Assembly (NCBI GenBank): GCA_002050275.1
Contig: MWTB01000007.1
Location: 1-64,000 of the forward strand
DNA from: Anaerolineae bacterium UTCFX1
GTDB taxonomy: Bacteria > Chloroflexota > Anaerolineae > Anaerolineales > Villigracilaceae
DNA length: 64,000 nucleotides
Direction of reading: 5' to 3'
Shown: piece by piece, positions 49,455-58,292 of the stretch
Position numbering within the stretch: position 1 is the stretch's first letter
How the letters are laid out: the number at the start of each line of letters is the position of its first letter
The notes under the pieces: generated by a model
Seen by the model: the letters and a program-made list of their open reading frames with translations, nothing else
What the model was told of the DNA's origin: nothing
The model's database searches: none
Made by a program: the position numbers and the translations under genes

Positions 49455-51305
49455 GTGAAAGAACAACGTCCGCATTTTTTTTCATCCATCAAACATCTGC
49501 ATCACGCGGAAATTTTTCTGCTGACTGTGTTGTTGATCTTCGGCGTTGCCGTTTGCCTTTTGCTCCCCATCAGCGCGGGCTACGATGAAGAGACGCATCT
49601 CATGCGCGTGTGGCAAATGTCTGGCGGCGCGTTTTTGCCGAACGAAGAAAAGGCGCCCTTCCCCGCGATCTATTGGGAACTTTCGTATCGCAGGCAGTTC
49701 ATCGTCCGCGCGATGGATGCGGACATCTGGGAAAAATTTGGAAGCCTGCCGATGGACGCGTACGATTACGTCTATGGCACGGTCGAGACGCGCTCGGTCT
49801 ATTCGCCTCCGCTGTTGTTGCCGCAAGCGGTGGTCATGCGCTTTCTCGGAAGAAGCGAAAGACTCCCCGCCCTGCCTGTGTATTACATCGTTCGCCTGAT
49901 CGGACTCCTCAGTTACACAGCGCTCGCCTGGCTGGCGGTACGATTCATCCCGTTCGGTAAATGGATTCTCGCCGTCCTCGCCGCGTCTCCCGTCGCTATC
50001 TTGCAAGCCTCCACCATCAGCGCGGACGCGATCTCGAATGGCATCGCTTTTCTTTTCATCGGCGGCGCGCTTGCCATTGCAGATCAAAAAGAAATTCGTT
50101 GGAAGGAGTGGGGCTGGCTCGTTGCATTATTTTTTATTTTGTTTTTGGGAAAAGTCAACATCGTTCCTCTGGCTGTTCTTCCCTTCCTCATCATTCCTCC
50201 CTCGCGCTTCAAGATGCGATACGGATACATCCTCCTGCTCGCAACAGCCATTGCACTTTTTGCAAGCGAAGTCGCTGGCTGGAATCTACTCGCCTATTCA
50301 CAACTGCATACCGCGCCCGAAGGGACAAGCCCCACAGGTCAAGCGTCGTTCATCCTAAACAACATTCCCGAATTCCTATCCGTCCTCAGTCAAACGATTC
50401 GCGGCAGATGGCTCAGTTATCTGCTCGATTGGATCGCCATCTACGGCTTTGCCTACTGGCCCGTCCCCGCATGGACGTTTTATCTATTCGCCGCCGCGTT
50501 GATCGCCGCCTTATTCATCAATACGGATTCGATCCCAATTCGAACACGACTCGGCTTGTTGTTTGTCTTCATCGCCTCTTACATCGGCACGTATGTTTTG
50601 ATGTACCTCACCTTCAACCCAGTGGGATTCAAATCCATCGAAGGCGTGCAAGGGCGATACTTCACGACGGTGATGCCGCTTCTTTTCGTCGGGCTGGTTG
50701 GTCTGCCCCTCCTCCAGCGGATTCGCATCCCCAGCGCTCTTCCCGTCATCCTTTCAGCCTTGAGTCTCCTCTTCTACTCGACGGGAATGTATCTCTCGTA
50801 TCATGTGGTCTGCGGCTCGCAATTTTATCAATCGGGGTTGTGTTATCAACCCAACTACAAAAACTGGGCGCCTGATGAACGATATTCAAATCCAATTTCA
50901 ACGCAACTGACTCTCCAGCAAGAAATCGTTTTGGAATGTAACGGCGCAAGCGAAATCCGAGTGTGGATGAACGCTAGCGAGGCAAATCCATCGGGAACGA
51001 CACAATTTATCTTGCAAGACGTGGATCAAGGACGCGAGATCGTCAACATGGCAGTCAACAACTCCGATCTCCCCGCTGGTGATTGGTACGTCATTCCCTT
51101 CGACCCCGATTGGGAATCGCTGGGCAAGTTTTATCTGCTCACCATTTCATCGAACGATATGGGACCGCAAATCGCATACTCGTTGAGAGCCGAATACCCC
51201 GCAGGCAAATTATACGAAAACGACCAACCCATGCCGCAAGATATGATCTTTCAGACAGGCTGTGTCGCAGGCTGGGACGCGCTTCGTCATTCCAGCACGC
51301 CTTAA
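49455..51305 (+). CDS. DUF2142 membrane protein
   Basis: A 616-residue membrane protein with about 11-12 helices of the DUF2142 family, related to GT-C glycosyltransferases. The first loop has ISAGYDEETHLMRVWQMS, the acidic motif expected of a GT-C active site, and a later loop KSIEGVQGRYFTTVMPLLFVG is typical of the family. The C-terminal 120 residues are a beta-rich extracytoplasmic domain. It starts at a GTG at 49455. The function is unknown; transfer of sugars from lipid donors is inferred. It converges with the HD gene over a palindromic repeat. Confidence 0.8.
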   Translation: MKEQRPHFFSSIKHLHHAEIFLLTVLLIFGVAVCLLLPISAGYDEETHLMRVWQMSGGAFLPNEEKAPFPAIYWELSYRRQFIVRAMDADIWEKFGSLPMDAYDYVYGTVETRSVYSPPLLLPQAVVMRFLGRSERLPALPVYYIVRLIGLLSYTALAWLAVRFIPFGKWILAVLAASPVAILQASTISADAISNGIAFLFIGGALAIADQKEIRWKEWGWLVALFFILFLGKVNIVPLAVLPFLIIPPSRFKMRYGYILLLATAIALFASEVAGWNLLAYSQLHTAPEGTSPTGQASFILNNIPEFLSVLSQTIRGRWLSYLLDWIAIYGFAYWPVPAWTFYLFAAALIAALFINTDSIPIRTRLGLLFVFIASYIGTYVLMYLTFNPVGFKSIEGVQGRYFTTVMPLLFVGLVGLPLLQRIRIPSALPVILSALSLLFYSTGMYLSYHVVCGSQFYQSGLCYQPNYKNWAPDERYSNPISTQLTLQQEIVLECNGASEIRVWMNASEANPSGTTQFILQDVDQGREIVNMAVNNSDLPAGDWYVIPFDPDWESLGKFYLLTISSNDMGPQIAYSLRAEYPAGKLYENDQPMPQDMIFQTGCVAGWDALRHSSTP

Positions 51306-51307
51306 CA

Positions 51308-51364
51308 CGTAGTGACGACTTCAGTCGTCATAGGCACAGGGCAGACACGCAGGTCTGCTTCTAC
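51308..51364. repeat. Interspersed double-hairpin repeat between converging genes
   Basis: Two stems in a row: TGACGAC (51313-51319) with GTCGTCA (51324-51330), tetraloop ttca, and GCAGAC (51341-51346) with GTCTGC (51353-51358). It fills the space between the DUF2142 stop and the HD-gene stop, and may end both transcripts. The sequence style is that of a dispersed intergenic repeat. Confidence 0.65.
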
Positions 51365-51368
51365 AAAA

Positions 51369-51941
51369 TCATCCCTGCGAAATATTCCCCACAAGCCCCA
51401 ACTCAGGCGCGATCCTCCGCATGGCTTGGATCACATTCCCCGTGTGTTCCCACAATTCGACGCCGAATTCCTGCGCGGCGTGTTCCATTTCCGCGCGAGA
51501 CGTTCCTGCCGCGAAGGCTTTATCCTTCCACTTCTTTTTGACGGAACTCGCTTCAAGATCATACAGCGACTTGGACGGTCGCACCAATGCGACGGCGGTA
51601 ATCAAGCCTGTGATCTCGTCGCACGCCCAGATGGCTTTGCGCCGCATCGTATCGCGCGGCAAGTTGAGATGATCCGCATGACTCAAAATATCCTGAACGA
51701 TATCTTCGGGAACGCCGCGCTCGCGCAACATCGGCGCGCCGTCTTGCGGATGTTGTTCCAGCGTGGGATGAATCTCCCAATCGAAATCGTGGAGCAGACC
51801 GATCAAGCCCCACGCCTCGGGGTCCTGGCCAAATTTCTCCGCATAAAATCGCATCGCGGCTTCCACCGCAAGCATGTGGTGAACAAGCCCTTCGTTCTTC
51901 ACATATTCGCGCACAAGAGCTAACGCTTCATCGTGTGTCAT
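51369..51941 (-). CDS. HD-domain hydrolase
   Basis: A 190-residue HD-superfamily metal-dependent phosphohydrolase. The metal ligands are visible: GLVHHMLAVEAAMRF (first His), GLLHDFDWEIHP (the HD pair) and ILSHADH (His), followed by the distal Asp in WACDEITGLITA. Stand-alone proteins of this kind are annotated as HDIG-type hydrolases acting on nucleotides or phosphoesters; the substrate is not known. AGGAG lies right before the ATG. Confidence 0.87.
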   Translation of the reverse strand: MTHDEALALVREYVKNEGLVHHMLAVEAAMRFYAEKFGQDPEAWGLIGLLHDFDWEIHPTLEQHPQDGAPMLRERGVPEDIVQDILSHADHLNLPRDTMRRKAIWACDEITGLITAVALVRPSKSLYDLEASSVKKKWKDKAFAAGTSRAEMEHAAQEFGVELWEHTGNVIQAMRRIAPELGLVGNISQG

Positions 51942-52016
51942 ACTATTCTCCTGACGACATTCGCTTTAGATTTATGCCAATAAAACCGTTTTCGCATTCA
52001 ACAATAGTAGAGCGCG

Positions 52017-52733
52017 TCAAAGGCTATCTGAATTGACGCGAGACGGTTCGATCGCCGTTTCGGCATACGCGCCTCTATATTCCTCAGGCAATAGACCCGC
52101 CACATGCGACATAACCAAGTCTGCGTTTTGCTGTCTCAATTCATGACGGCGCGCCCCCTTGGCTTCGATCCTCGGCAAAACGATCGGCTTTCCGATACGC
52201 ATTTCAAGCGTCAGCCTTGGACGTTGCCGCACACGGCGCAAAAAGTCGGTCGTCGTGCCGACCAGCCCAACGGGCAACACCGGCACGCCGGTCCGTTCAA
52301 CGATATAAGCGATGCCGGGCTTGGCGCGCCGCATAGCGGTCACATGCGAACGACCGCCTTCGGGCGACATTAGCAGCGGTCTGCCTGAATTAAGAATATG
52401 AATGACCTTAACCAGCAAGGCGCGATCAAATTCACCGCGATGTACGGGGATAACGCCATACATTTTGAGTATCGTCCCTTCAAAGGGCTTATCAAATACG
52501 TTTGACGCGCCGGCGATTTCAACCGACTCGGGCCAAAACGCGCCGGCAAACGGAGGGTCGAACATCGAAACGTGGTTCACCGCCACAATGTAGGGCTTTC
52601 CACGCGGGATGTTTTCTTCGCCGTCAATGCGCACGTCGCTAAGCAGGCGGAAGACTCCGCGCCCAAACGGTTTCAACAGCGCGCGAAAGATACGATTCCG
52701 CCGGGGCGCGCGATACGCTTTATTTACCGACAT
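52017..52733 (-). CDS. plsC: 1-acyl-glycerol-3-phosphate acyltransferase
   Basis: A 238-residue acyltransferase of the PlsC family, which makes phosphatidic acid at the membrane. Motif I is NHVSMFDPP (the NHx4D catalytic pair), motif II VIPVHRGEFD, motif III MSPEGGRSHVT (usually FPEGTRS, so Gly replaces Thr) and motif IV GVPVLPVGLVGT. Its start overlaps the end of cmk by ten bases, the well-known cmk-plsC arrangement, so both are made together. A hydrophobic N-terminal stretch is short, fitting a monotopic membrane enzyme. Confidence 0.9.
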   Translation of the reverse strand: MSVNKAYRAPRRNRIFRALLKPFGRGVFRLLSDVRIDGEENIPRGKPYIVAVNHVSMFDPPFAGAFWPESVEIAGASNVFDKPFEGTILKMYGVIPVHRGEFDRALLVKVIHILNSGRPLLMSPEGGRSHVTAMRRAKPGIAYIVERTGVPVLPVGLVGTTTDFLRRVRQRPRLTLEMRIGKPIVLPRIEAKGARRHELRQQNADLVMSHVAGLLPEEYRGAYAETAIEPSRVNSDSL

Positions 52734-53410
52734 AGCGCCAATGCTTTCTCAAAAACCGCATCCGCATCCATCTGATCCGAATCAATAATCACCGCATCGT
52801 CGGCGGCTTTGAGTGGAGCCACGTCGCGCGTCGAATCAATGCGATCGCGTTCGATCACTTTCGAAAGGATTTCGCTATAATCCGCCGCGCCGCCGCGTAG
52901 AAGTATTTCATGGCAGCGTCTCATCGCGCGCTGCTCGGCGCTAGCATCAAGATAAATCTTCAAATCAGCTTCGGGCAAAACGACCGTGCCGATATCGCGC
53001 CCCACCATCACGACCTTGCCGCGCAACCCGATGCGGCGCTGTTGCCGGCTCAACGCGCTGCGCACGCCGCGATACGCGGAAACGCGCGATACGCTCGCGT
53101 CCACATCGGGCAGGCGCGTTTCCCAGGTGATATCTTGCCCTTCCACGAGGACATCGCAAGCGCGTCCATCGGGCGCGGAAGCGGGAGCCACGTCAATGTG
53201 CGTCTTTTCAGCCAACAAGGTTATCGCGGTTTCATCGTCTATATCAAATCCGCGTTCCAGCGTCAGCCAGGTAACCGCGCGATACATCACGCCGGTGTCG
53301 AAAAACAAATAATCGAGCGCGTGGGCGAGTCGCAACCCCAGCGTAGATTTTCCCGAGGCGGCGGGTCCGTCAATAGCGATGATCAAGGGAGTCGCAGTCG
53401 TCACGATCAC
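52724..53410 (-). CDS. cmk: Cytidylate kinase
   Basis: A 228-residue Cmk that phosphorylates CMP/dCMP with ATP. Seen: P-loop IDGPAASGKSTLG, FFDTGVMYRAVTW (nucleotide binding), VGRDIGTVVLPEADLKIYLD and the C-terminal ERDRIDSTRDVAPLK, all in the usual order. The start is a GTG at 53410 overlapping the TGA of the upstream glycosyltransferase (GTGA), with GGAGGAAA as ribosome binding site. It is the middle gene of a GT39-cmk-plsC transcript. Confidence 0.95.
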   Translation of the reverse strand: MIVTTATPLIIAIDGPAASGKSTLGLRLAHALDYLFFDTGVMYRAVTWLTLERGFDIDDETAITLLAEKTHIDVAPASAPDGRACDVLVEGQDITWETRLPDVDASVSRVSAYRGVRSALSRQQRRIGLRGKVVMVGRDIGTVVLPEADLKIYLDASAEQRAMRRCHEILLRGGAADYSEILSKVIERDRIDSTRDVAPLKAADDAVIIDSDQMDADAVFEKALALCR

Positions 53411-55185
53411 TTTCCTCCGCGCGCATCGGGGAATAGATTATCGCGCGCCCATAAGATAATCGTTTCATGTTCCATCGGCAGTTCGCGGAAGATCAGCCAC
53501 TTCAGCCAATCTTGCGCTTTGAGATTCGCCCATTGAGGTTGTCCCCTCCACAGAAAATCTTGCCCGCGATAGGCGGAGGCTAAGCCAAGGCTGCCCATCG
53601 GCGGCGTGATGACAATTGGCGGTTCCGCTTGCGCACCGAGAACCGCAGCCGTTTGCGCCGAATGATTCCGCAAAACCCATTCGAGGGCGGGAGAAGCGAC
53701 GCCCGAAATAATGACAGGCTGCGACTGAGGATGACCAAGGCTGAATTCGGAAAGATCGTTCACGCTGGCAAGCAGCAGGTCCGCTTGAATCGCACGCGGA
53801 TCCGCGCTCCATAATTCAACTCCGTTCGGGTTGCGCAATCCGCTGGCGCCCCATGCCGCAGCCATTGCATAAACGCCAAGAAAAACTGTAAAAGCGAACG
53901 TTGCGCCAATGCGCGCAATGCGCGCCGACCAGCCCAGCGCCGCCAGCGCCACGCACGCAATAACGATCGCCAGCGAGCCGAACAACGCCAGTATCCGCGC
54001 ATTTTGCACTTCGCCGAAAAACGGTAAATTAACAGGGAATTGACTATAAGGGTTGAGAGCGATCCCCGAAACGCTGAACCAAGTGTAAACCAATAAGATG
54101 GAAAGCGCGACGGCAACGATGCCAACTTCCTTATACTCCTCGCGTTGAATCTCAAAGAGACGCGCAAGTTCAAACGCGCTTAAAGTTAACAGAGGAACGA
54201 TCGCCCACGCCAGTTCAGCCGGCTGACGGTAAAACGCCGCGAGCAAAAGCGCGACGCCGAGCCAGATCGTCAGTCGTTTAGCGCGCTTGCCGTTAATTCG
54301 CAAGGCGCGGAAGGTGGCAAGCGCGGCAAGGAAGATGCCTAACGACTCATAGACAAAAAATGTAAAGAGAATTCGTCCGGGCGACGCCGTCGTCGGCGCG
54401 ACCCAACCGTTAAAATAGGCGACAAGAGAAGAGAGCGCGGCGCTCAATCCGCTAGGGGCAGTGAAGAAGAGAGTTCCACCGAGGAGGAAGGCGACAATAA
54501 TGGAGATAAGTAATTGAGGGTTAGTAATTGATAATTGAGAAGTTGACGATGCTTCGACTTGGCTCAGCACAAGTTTTGGATTTACGATCGGCGCTTCCAG
54601 ATTCTCGAGAGGAGGCTGGGTTTCCGCGGCGTTCGGCTTCATGCCGCGAATGAAAAGATAGGTTATACCGAGAGTCAGCAAACCAGCCCAAAGCGAGGGA
54701 CCGGAGAGAAACGCGAGACCGGCAAAGATGCCAGCGGGGATGAGTTGTTTGCGATTCCACATCCCCCACGCGAAGAGCAGGAACGTCACCGCGAACATGG
54801 TCCCGTTCACCTGACGCGAAATTGCGACGAGACCGGGGTCGAAGGCGAAGAGGAAGGCGAGGATCAACGCCGGGCGCGGGTGAATCTTCTCGCGGAAAAA
54901 ATAGGGAACAAAGACCAGCATACTTCCCGTCAATGCCGGGAGAAAACGCGCGAGGAAGTTCGCGCTTTCCATGATCGCGAACAAGACGGCAGTGAAGAGG
55001 ATGTATGCGGACTGCGGCGCAAGCAACGGAGAGTCGCCGTGAGCGATGGCGAGGGATTGCAAGGCGAGTGTCGCTTCTGAGTCGGTGAGCGGAGTCGCGC
55101 CCAACGCAACGAATCGCAGGGCGAGGGCGATCAGAAAAGCCAGCCCGTACAGCCAGACTTCGTGTTTGAATGGGGAAGAATTCAT
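53407..55185 (-). CDS. GT39-like membrane glycosyltransferase
   Basis: A 592-residue membrane protein with about 11-12 helices related to GT39/PMT-type (TIGR03663-like) glycosyltransferases that use polyprenyl-phosphate sugars. The first extracytoplasmic loop has TPLTDSEATLALQSLAIA with the expected acidic Asp-x-Glu pair. The last 150 residues form an extracytoplasmic domain. Between helices at about residues 198-225 lies an odd hydrophilic insert (EAPIVNPKLVLSQVEAS and STSQLSITNPQLL) that is coded by intergenic-type repeat words (54511-54592). A TAAAAT seven bases before the ATG may be a -10 box. It is coupled to cmk. Confidence 0.8.
   Translation of the reverse strand: MNSSPFKHEVWLYGLAFLIALALRFVALGATPLTDSEATLALQSLAIAHGDSPLLAPQSAYILFTAVLFAIMESANFLARFLPALTGSMLVFVPYFFREKIHPRPALILAFLFAFDPGLVAISRQVNGTMFAVTFLLFAWGMWNRKQLIPAGIFAGLAFLSGPSLWAGLLTLGITYLFIRGMKPNAAETQPPLENLEAPIVNPKLVLSQVEASSTSQLSITNPQLLISIIVAFLLGGTLFFTAPSGLSAALSSLVAYFNGWVAPTTASPGRILFTFFVYESLGIFLAALATFRALRINGKRAKRLTIWLGVALLLAAFYRQPAELAWAIVPLLTLSAFELARLFEIQREEYKEVGIVAVALSILLVYTWFSVSGIALNPYSQFPVNLPFFGEVQNARILALFGSLAIVIACVALAALGWSARIARIGATFAFTVFLGVYAMAAAWGASGLRNPNGVELWSADPRAIQADLLLASVNDLSEFSLGHPQSQPVIISGVASPALEWVLRNHSAQTAAVLGAQAEPPIVITPPMGSLGLASAYRGQDFLWRGQPQWANLKAQDWLKWLIFRELPMEHETIILWARDNLFPDARGGK
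54511..54592. repeat. Intergenic-type word repeats inside the GT39-like gene
   Basis: Three word types stand side by side in frame. First, taattgagggttagtaattg and a following ataattgag (54511-54545). Second, a stretch with cttcgacttggctcagcac (54549-54573), related to the 'ctgagcctgtcgaag' repeat at 57779. Third, ggatttacgatcgg (54578-54591), related to the tttacgatt words at 57031 and 57718. They code for a linker between two helices. Confidence 0.7.
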
Positions 55186-55207
55186 ATAAGTAATTTTACT
55201 CTGGATA

Positions 55208-55272
55208 ATTACAAAAGATTGCTTCGTCAGCCACTCGCCGTTTAAGGCTCGGGCTTCCTCGCAATGACATGG
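55208..55272. repeat. Interspersed intergenic repeat
   Basis: The spacer between the YYY gene and the GT39-like gene holds a sequence of the type gattgcttcgtcagccactc ... cttcctcgcaatgacatgg, a common dispersed repeat style in this phylum. It contains short complementary parts (gattgc / gcaatgac) that can close a hairpin. Confidence 0.5.
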
Positions 55273-55275
55273 ATT

Positions 55276-57717
55276 TCACGGCGCTTCATAGATCGTTACA
55301 TTCCCCTGTTGAAATACTATCTTGAATAAACTGTTGAACTTGCCTTCGTCTACTAGATAGGTGTTTCGTTCGAGTCCGCCGATGTAGATGTAGCGGATGT
55401 TGTACTTTGCGACGATATCTTGCGCGGTAAGTCCATCCGGCGTGGTGTAGAGCGTTTCAATATCCTGGCGGCGATTGCCGATGAGGAGCGAGTCGCGCCA
55501 TTGACCCTCGTGATTGTCCCAGCCTAGCACGGTGGGTAAGCCGGTGTAGTTTGCGATCCGCGCGTAAGAGGAGTAAGCGCCTCCCACCGCCTCGGCAACG
55601 ATCCCGTCGGGCGCGAGGCGGAGCCATTCGATCGCCGCGGCTTCATCGGGGTTCTCTGCTCTCACCCGGTCAAAATCGTCGAGGCTATATCCGAAGAACG
55701 GCGGTTTGAAGTTGTCCGTCTTGTTCGCAAACCCAAGCGCGGGATAGGTCAGCCCCATGATCAAAACGATTGCAAACACAACCGAGAATATTCTTTTTGA
55801 CCAGCCCTGTAAATTTTGGAGCAGGATGGCGACTCCGTATGCGGCGGCGAGGGAGAGTACCATCCATGCTTGAAAGTAGAATTTAAAAATGGTGTTGATG
55901 CGATATCCGAAATTATCGCGCAAGTAAACAAACTCCGGACCGAGGATCAACAAAAGCCCAAGGACGATCAGCAACAATGCAAAGCCATGCGATGGCTGAC
56001 GTTCTTCTTCGGGCGTAACATCTTCTTGCTTATTGGCGAACAAGTAGGATAGCGTGGGAATTAACAACGCCAGCAAGGTGACGAGACTTCCGATATATAG
56101 CAGCCGCCGAGACATGCTCGCGGCAATAAATCCGCCTATGTTGCCAGCCTGCGACTCTATTAATGGGTTGGTGAAATCCGGGTGGGCAAACAAAGCGACC
56201 ACCCCAACCGCGAACATCGCGAGGAATAAAACGAACACAAGACCGAACGACGTTTTCAGTCCGGCGCTCCAATTTGCGGAGCCGGTTGCGCGGCGATACA
56301 GCAGGAACGCGAACAACGGAATGAAGAGCGTTCCCCACATCACCCACAACTGCGCCCCGCGCGTGGGATACATGAACGATGGCAGGATTCCGCCCGCTTG
56401 CGAATCGAACCCGATGAAGAATGGGAGATACATCACGTACGCGACGGCAAGCATGGAGATTCCCAACAGGATAAGTTCTTCGAGTCTTTCCCAGCCCCAG
56501 CCTGACTCTCGCACGCGAGCCAACACATACGCGAAGAGGATCAACGCGCCGCCGATGAGAATGTCCCACGTGTTGAGGAAGGCAAGCCCGCCGATGAGCA
56601 AGGCAATGACGAAGAAGCCAGTCTTGCTGATGTTCAGCCGCGCAACATAGAAATCCGTCCTCCCTTTGAAGCCGCCGAGGAAAAGGTTCAACGCCACAGC
56701 GATCGTCAGTAACACGAACGGCATCGCCAGAATATGCGGATGCAGGTCGCCAAGGATAAACGAGAAAGCAGGGAACTCGCTGATCACGTCGCCTTTAAAA
56801 TTGTTTTGCAGATCGTAGTCCATGATCACGCGCGAAGCGCGCCACCACCACCAGAAGCGATCGGGAATCCATTGGAGAGGCTGTGCGGGCGCGTCTCTCA
56901 ATTCGGGGATGCCGAGCCATGTCCAAAAATTATTTCCTTCCGTCCAGAATACTCCGCGGCGGTGGAGGACTTCGAGGAAGCCTTCGATGTTGGAGACGAG
57001 GAGGAGGAAGAGGGGAGCAAGAAGAGCGCGCCCGATTTCAGATTTACGATTTTCGATTGACGATTGAGGATCCGAGACTGGAGACTGGCGACTGGCGAGA
57101 AGATTGTATAAGATTCCATACGCGCCGACGGCGGAGAGGGCGAAGACGAGCGCGGTCATCAAGTTGAACGCGGCGGTGGCGGGCGTGCCGGTGAATGTCG
57201 CCAGCATGGAGGTCATCACATAGCCGAAGTAGTAATACGAAATGGAATAGCCCGAAAGCCACAGGTCGCGCGGAGGAAAGGTCGGCGAGTTCATGATGCC
57301 GTTGATCATCATCAATTCCATCGGCTTTTCGGTGCCGAGGATCTCCGGGTTCGTCGAACGGATGAATGCCATCAGGGCGAAAGCGAAGAGGAAGAGGATT
57401 TCGGTTGTGATGATGAGGGGCTTGTTTTGTTTGAGCCAATCAATGAGTTCGGTATTTCGTACTGCGTATTGCGTAAAGAAGGCGTACCCACTTAAGCCAG
57501 CAAGTACAACCAAGCCGAGTAACAATCCGCCGAGATCGTTTTGCGCGATGTGGAAGGAGGCGAGAAGCCAGAAGACGTAGCCCCAGACCAGCAAGCCGAA
57601 CGCGCGCGCGAGGGTGTAGCCGCGAGCTTTCAACGCGGGGAAGAGACGATACGCGAGGGGAAAGGTCAGCCAGCCGAGGAAGGTGGAGAGGAGATACCAG
57701 AGGAAAAAGGAAAGCAT
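55276..57717 (-). CDS. YYY-domain (DUF2298) membrane glycosyltransferase
   Basis: An 813-residue protein with many helices of the Chlor_Arch_YYY family (TIGR03662/DUF2298), named after the triple tyrosine seen here in SGYSISYYYFGYVMTSML (about residue 160). The motif ILGDLHPHILAMPFVL and the loop RSTNPEILGTEKPMELM are typical. The C-terminal 110 residues (YIGGLERNTYLVDEGKF, VTIYEAP) match the C-terminus of the 1657-residue gene downstream. The family is thought to act in transfer of sugars from lipid carriers. Two low-complexity insertions are coded by intergenic-type repeats: TQYAVRNTE at residues 82-90 and SRQSPVSDPQSSIENRKSEI at about 207-226. Confidence 0.85.
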   Translation of the reverse strand: MLSFFLWYLLSTFLGWLTFPLAYRLFPALKARGYTLARAFGLLVWGYVFWLLASFHIAQNDLGGLLLGLVVLAGLSGYAFFTQYAVRNTELIDWLKQNKPLIITTEILFLFAFALMAFIRSTNPEILGTEKPMELMMINGIMNSPTFPPRDLWLSGYSISYYYFGYVMTSMLATFTGTPATAAFNLMTALVFALSAVGAYGILYNLLASRQSPVSDPQSSIENRKSEIGRALLAPLFLLLVSNIEGFLEVLHRRGVFWTEGNNFWTWLGIPELRDAPAQPLQWIPDRFWWWWRASRVIMDYDLQNNFKGDVISEFPAFSFILGDLHPHILAMPFVLLTIAVALNLFLGGFKGRTDFYVARLNISKTGFFVIALLIGGLAFLNTWDILIGGALILFAYVLARVRESGWGWERLEELILLGISMLAVAYVMYLPFFIGFDSQAGGILPSFMYPTRGAQLWVMWGTLFIPLFAFLLYRRATGSANWSAGLKTSFGLVFVLFLAMFAVGVVALFAHPDFTNPLIESQAGNIGGFIAASMSRRLLYIGSLVTLLALLIPTLSYLFANKQEDVTPEEERQPSHGFALLLIVLGLLLILGPEFVYLRDNFGYRINTIFKFYFQAWMVLSLAAAYGVAILLQNLQGWSKRIFSVVFAIVLIMGLTYPALGFANKTDNFKPPFFGYSLDDFDRVRAENPDEAAAIEWLRLAPDGIVAEAVGGAYSSYARIANYTGLPTVLGWDNHEGQWRDSLLIGNRRQDIETLYTTPDGLTAQDIVAKYNIRYIYIGGLERNTYLVDEGKFNSLFKIVFQQGNVTIYEAP
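57031..57100. repeat. Intergenic-type word repeats inside the YYY gene
   Basis: Tandem words gatttacgattttcgattga and cgattgagg (57040-57069) are followed by gactggagactggcgactgg (57076-57095). The same tttacgatt words form the intergenic sequence at 57718-57750, and the gagact words return at 57826 and 62660. Here they are in frame and encode a hydrophilic loop. Confidence 0.75.
57449..57477. repeat. Second word repeat inside the YYY gene
   Basis: The words tatttcgtactgcgtattgc (57453-57472) are the same type as cttcgtattgcgtatttcgt at 60101-60120. On the minus strand they read 'gcaatacgcagtacgaaata' and code for TQYAVRNTE. Confidence 0.65.
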
Positions 57718-57838
57718 TTAATTTACGATTTTTGATTTACGATTTTCGATTGGCGCTGGTCGAGTAGCGAGCCGCCGCACTGAGCCTGTCGAAGTGGTTG
57801 GTTACGAGCGTATCGAGACCAGAGACTAGAGATTATCC
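57718..57838. repeat. Intergenic block of three repeat types
   Basis: Directly before the YYY gene start come tttacgattttcgattggc words (57721-57752). They are followed by a 'cactgagcctgtcgaagtgg' element (57778-57797) and by gagaccagagactagagatt (57817-57836), which runs into the DUF952 stop. No gene is present. No clear ribosome binding site for the YYY gene can be found within it. Confidence 0.65.
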
Positions 57839-58182
57839 GGCAGAACGAATATATCATCTGCGTTGCGTTCCATATCCAGCGTTTTCACGACTGCATCGAG
57901 ATTGATTGAGCCGTAAACGTGCGGAAACGTATCATCTTCAGGAACGCCGGGGGGCGGACCGCCGGCAGGCGCTTCCCATTTCACAGGCGCGGTTAGTTTC
58001 GATTCGTCTATCGCGAGAATCGTCAACTTGCGGCGCGCCGCAAAGAAATTCATTGCGACTGGAACAAGCTGAGATTGGGTCGAACAATGAATAAATCCTT
58101 CTGTCTTGAGGCTATCAGCGGCATACGAGCCGATTGCCAGCGCATGTCGCCAACTTGTGCGAAAGGTGAGGTGATAGATCAT
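57826..58182 (-). CDS. DUF952 family protein
   Basis: A 118-residue DUF952 protein, often found as a small stand-alone domain of unknown function. Signature residues: MIYHLTFRTSWRHALAIGSY, then LKTEGFIHCSTQSQLVPVA, LAIDESKLTAPVKWEAPAGG and DTFPHVYGSINLDAVV. The conserved 'FIHcs' and 'FPHvYG' histidines suggest an active or binding site. AAGGAG precedes the ATG. It sits between two large YYY genes. Confidence 0.88.
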   Translation of the reverse strand: MIYHLTFRTSWRHALAIGSYAADSLKTEGFIHCSTQSQLVPVAMNFFAARRKLTILAIDESKLTAPVKWEAPAGGPPPGVPEDDTFPHVYGSINLDAVVKTLDMERNADDIFVLPDNL

Positions 58183-58203
58183 AGCGGCTCCTTTTCATAT
58201 GGA

Positions 58204-58288
58204 AATGTCACCCTGAGCGGTAGCGAAGGGTCTCCCTGTCGGGAGGGAGATGCTTCGTCGCCGCAAAGCGGCTCCTCAGCATGACATG
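58204..58288. repeat. Interspersed 'tgtcaccctgag' repeat
   Basis: An intergenic element bounded by atgtcaccctgagc (58205) and gctcctcagcatgacatg (58271-58288), whose ends are roughly complementary. Inside, ctccctgtc/gggagggag (58232-58250) forms a small stem. It ends five bases before the stop of the 1657-residue gene. Confidence 0.6.
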
Positions 58289-58292
58289 ATTG

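Noticed and set aside
51308..58288. CRISPR array
   Set aside because: The repeats at 51308, 55208, 57718 and 58204 are single intergenic elements of different kinds, with no regular spacing and no cas genes.
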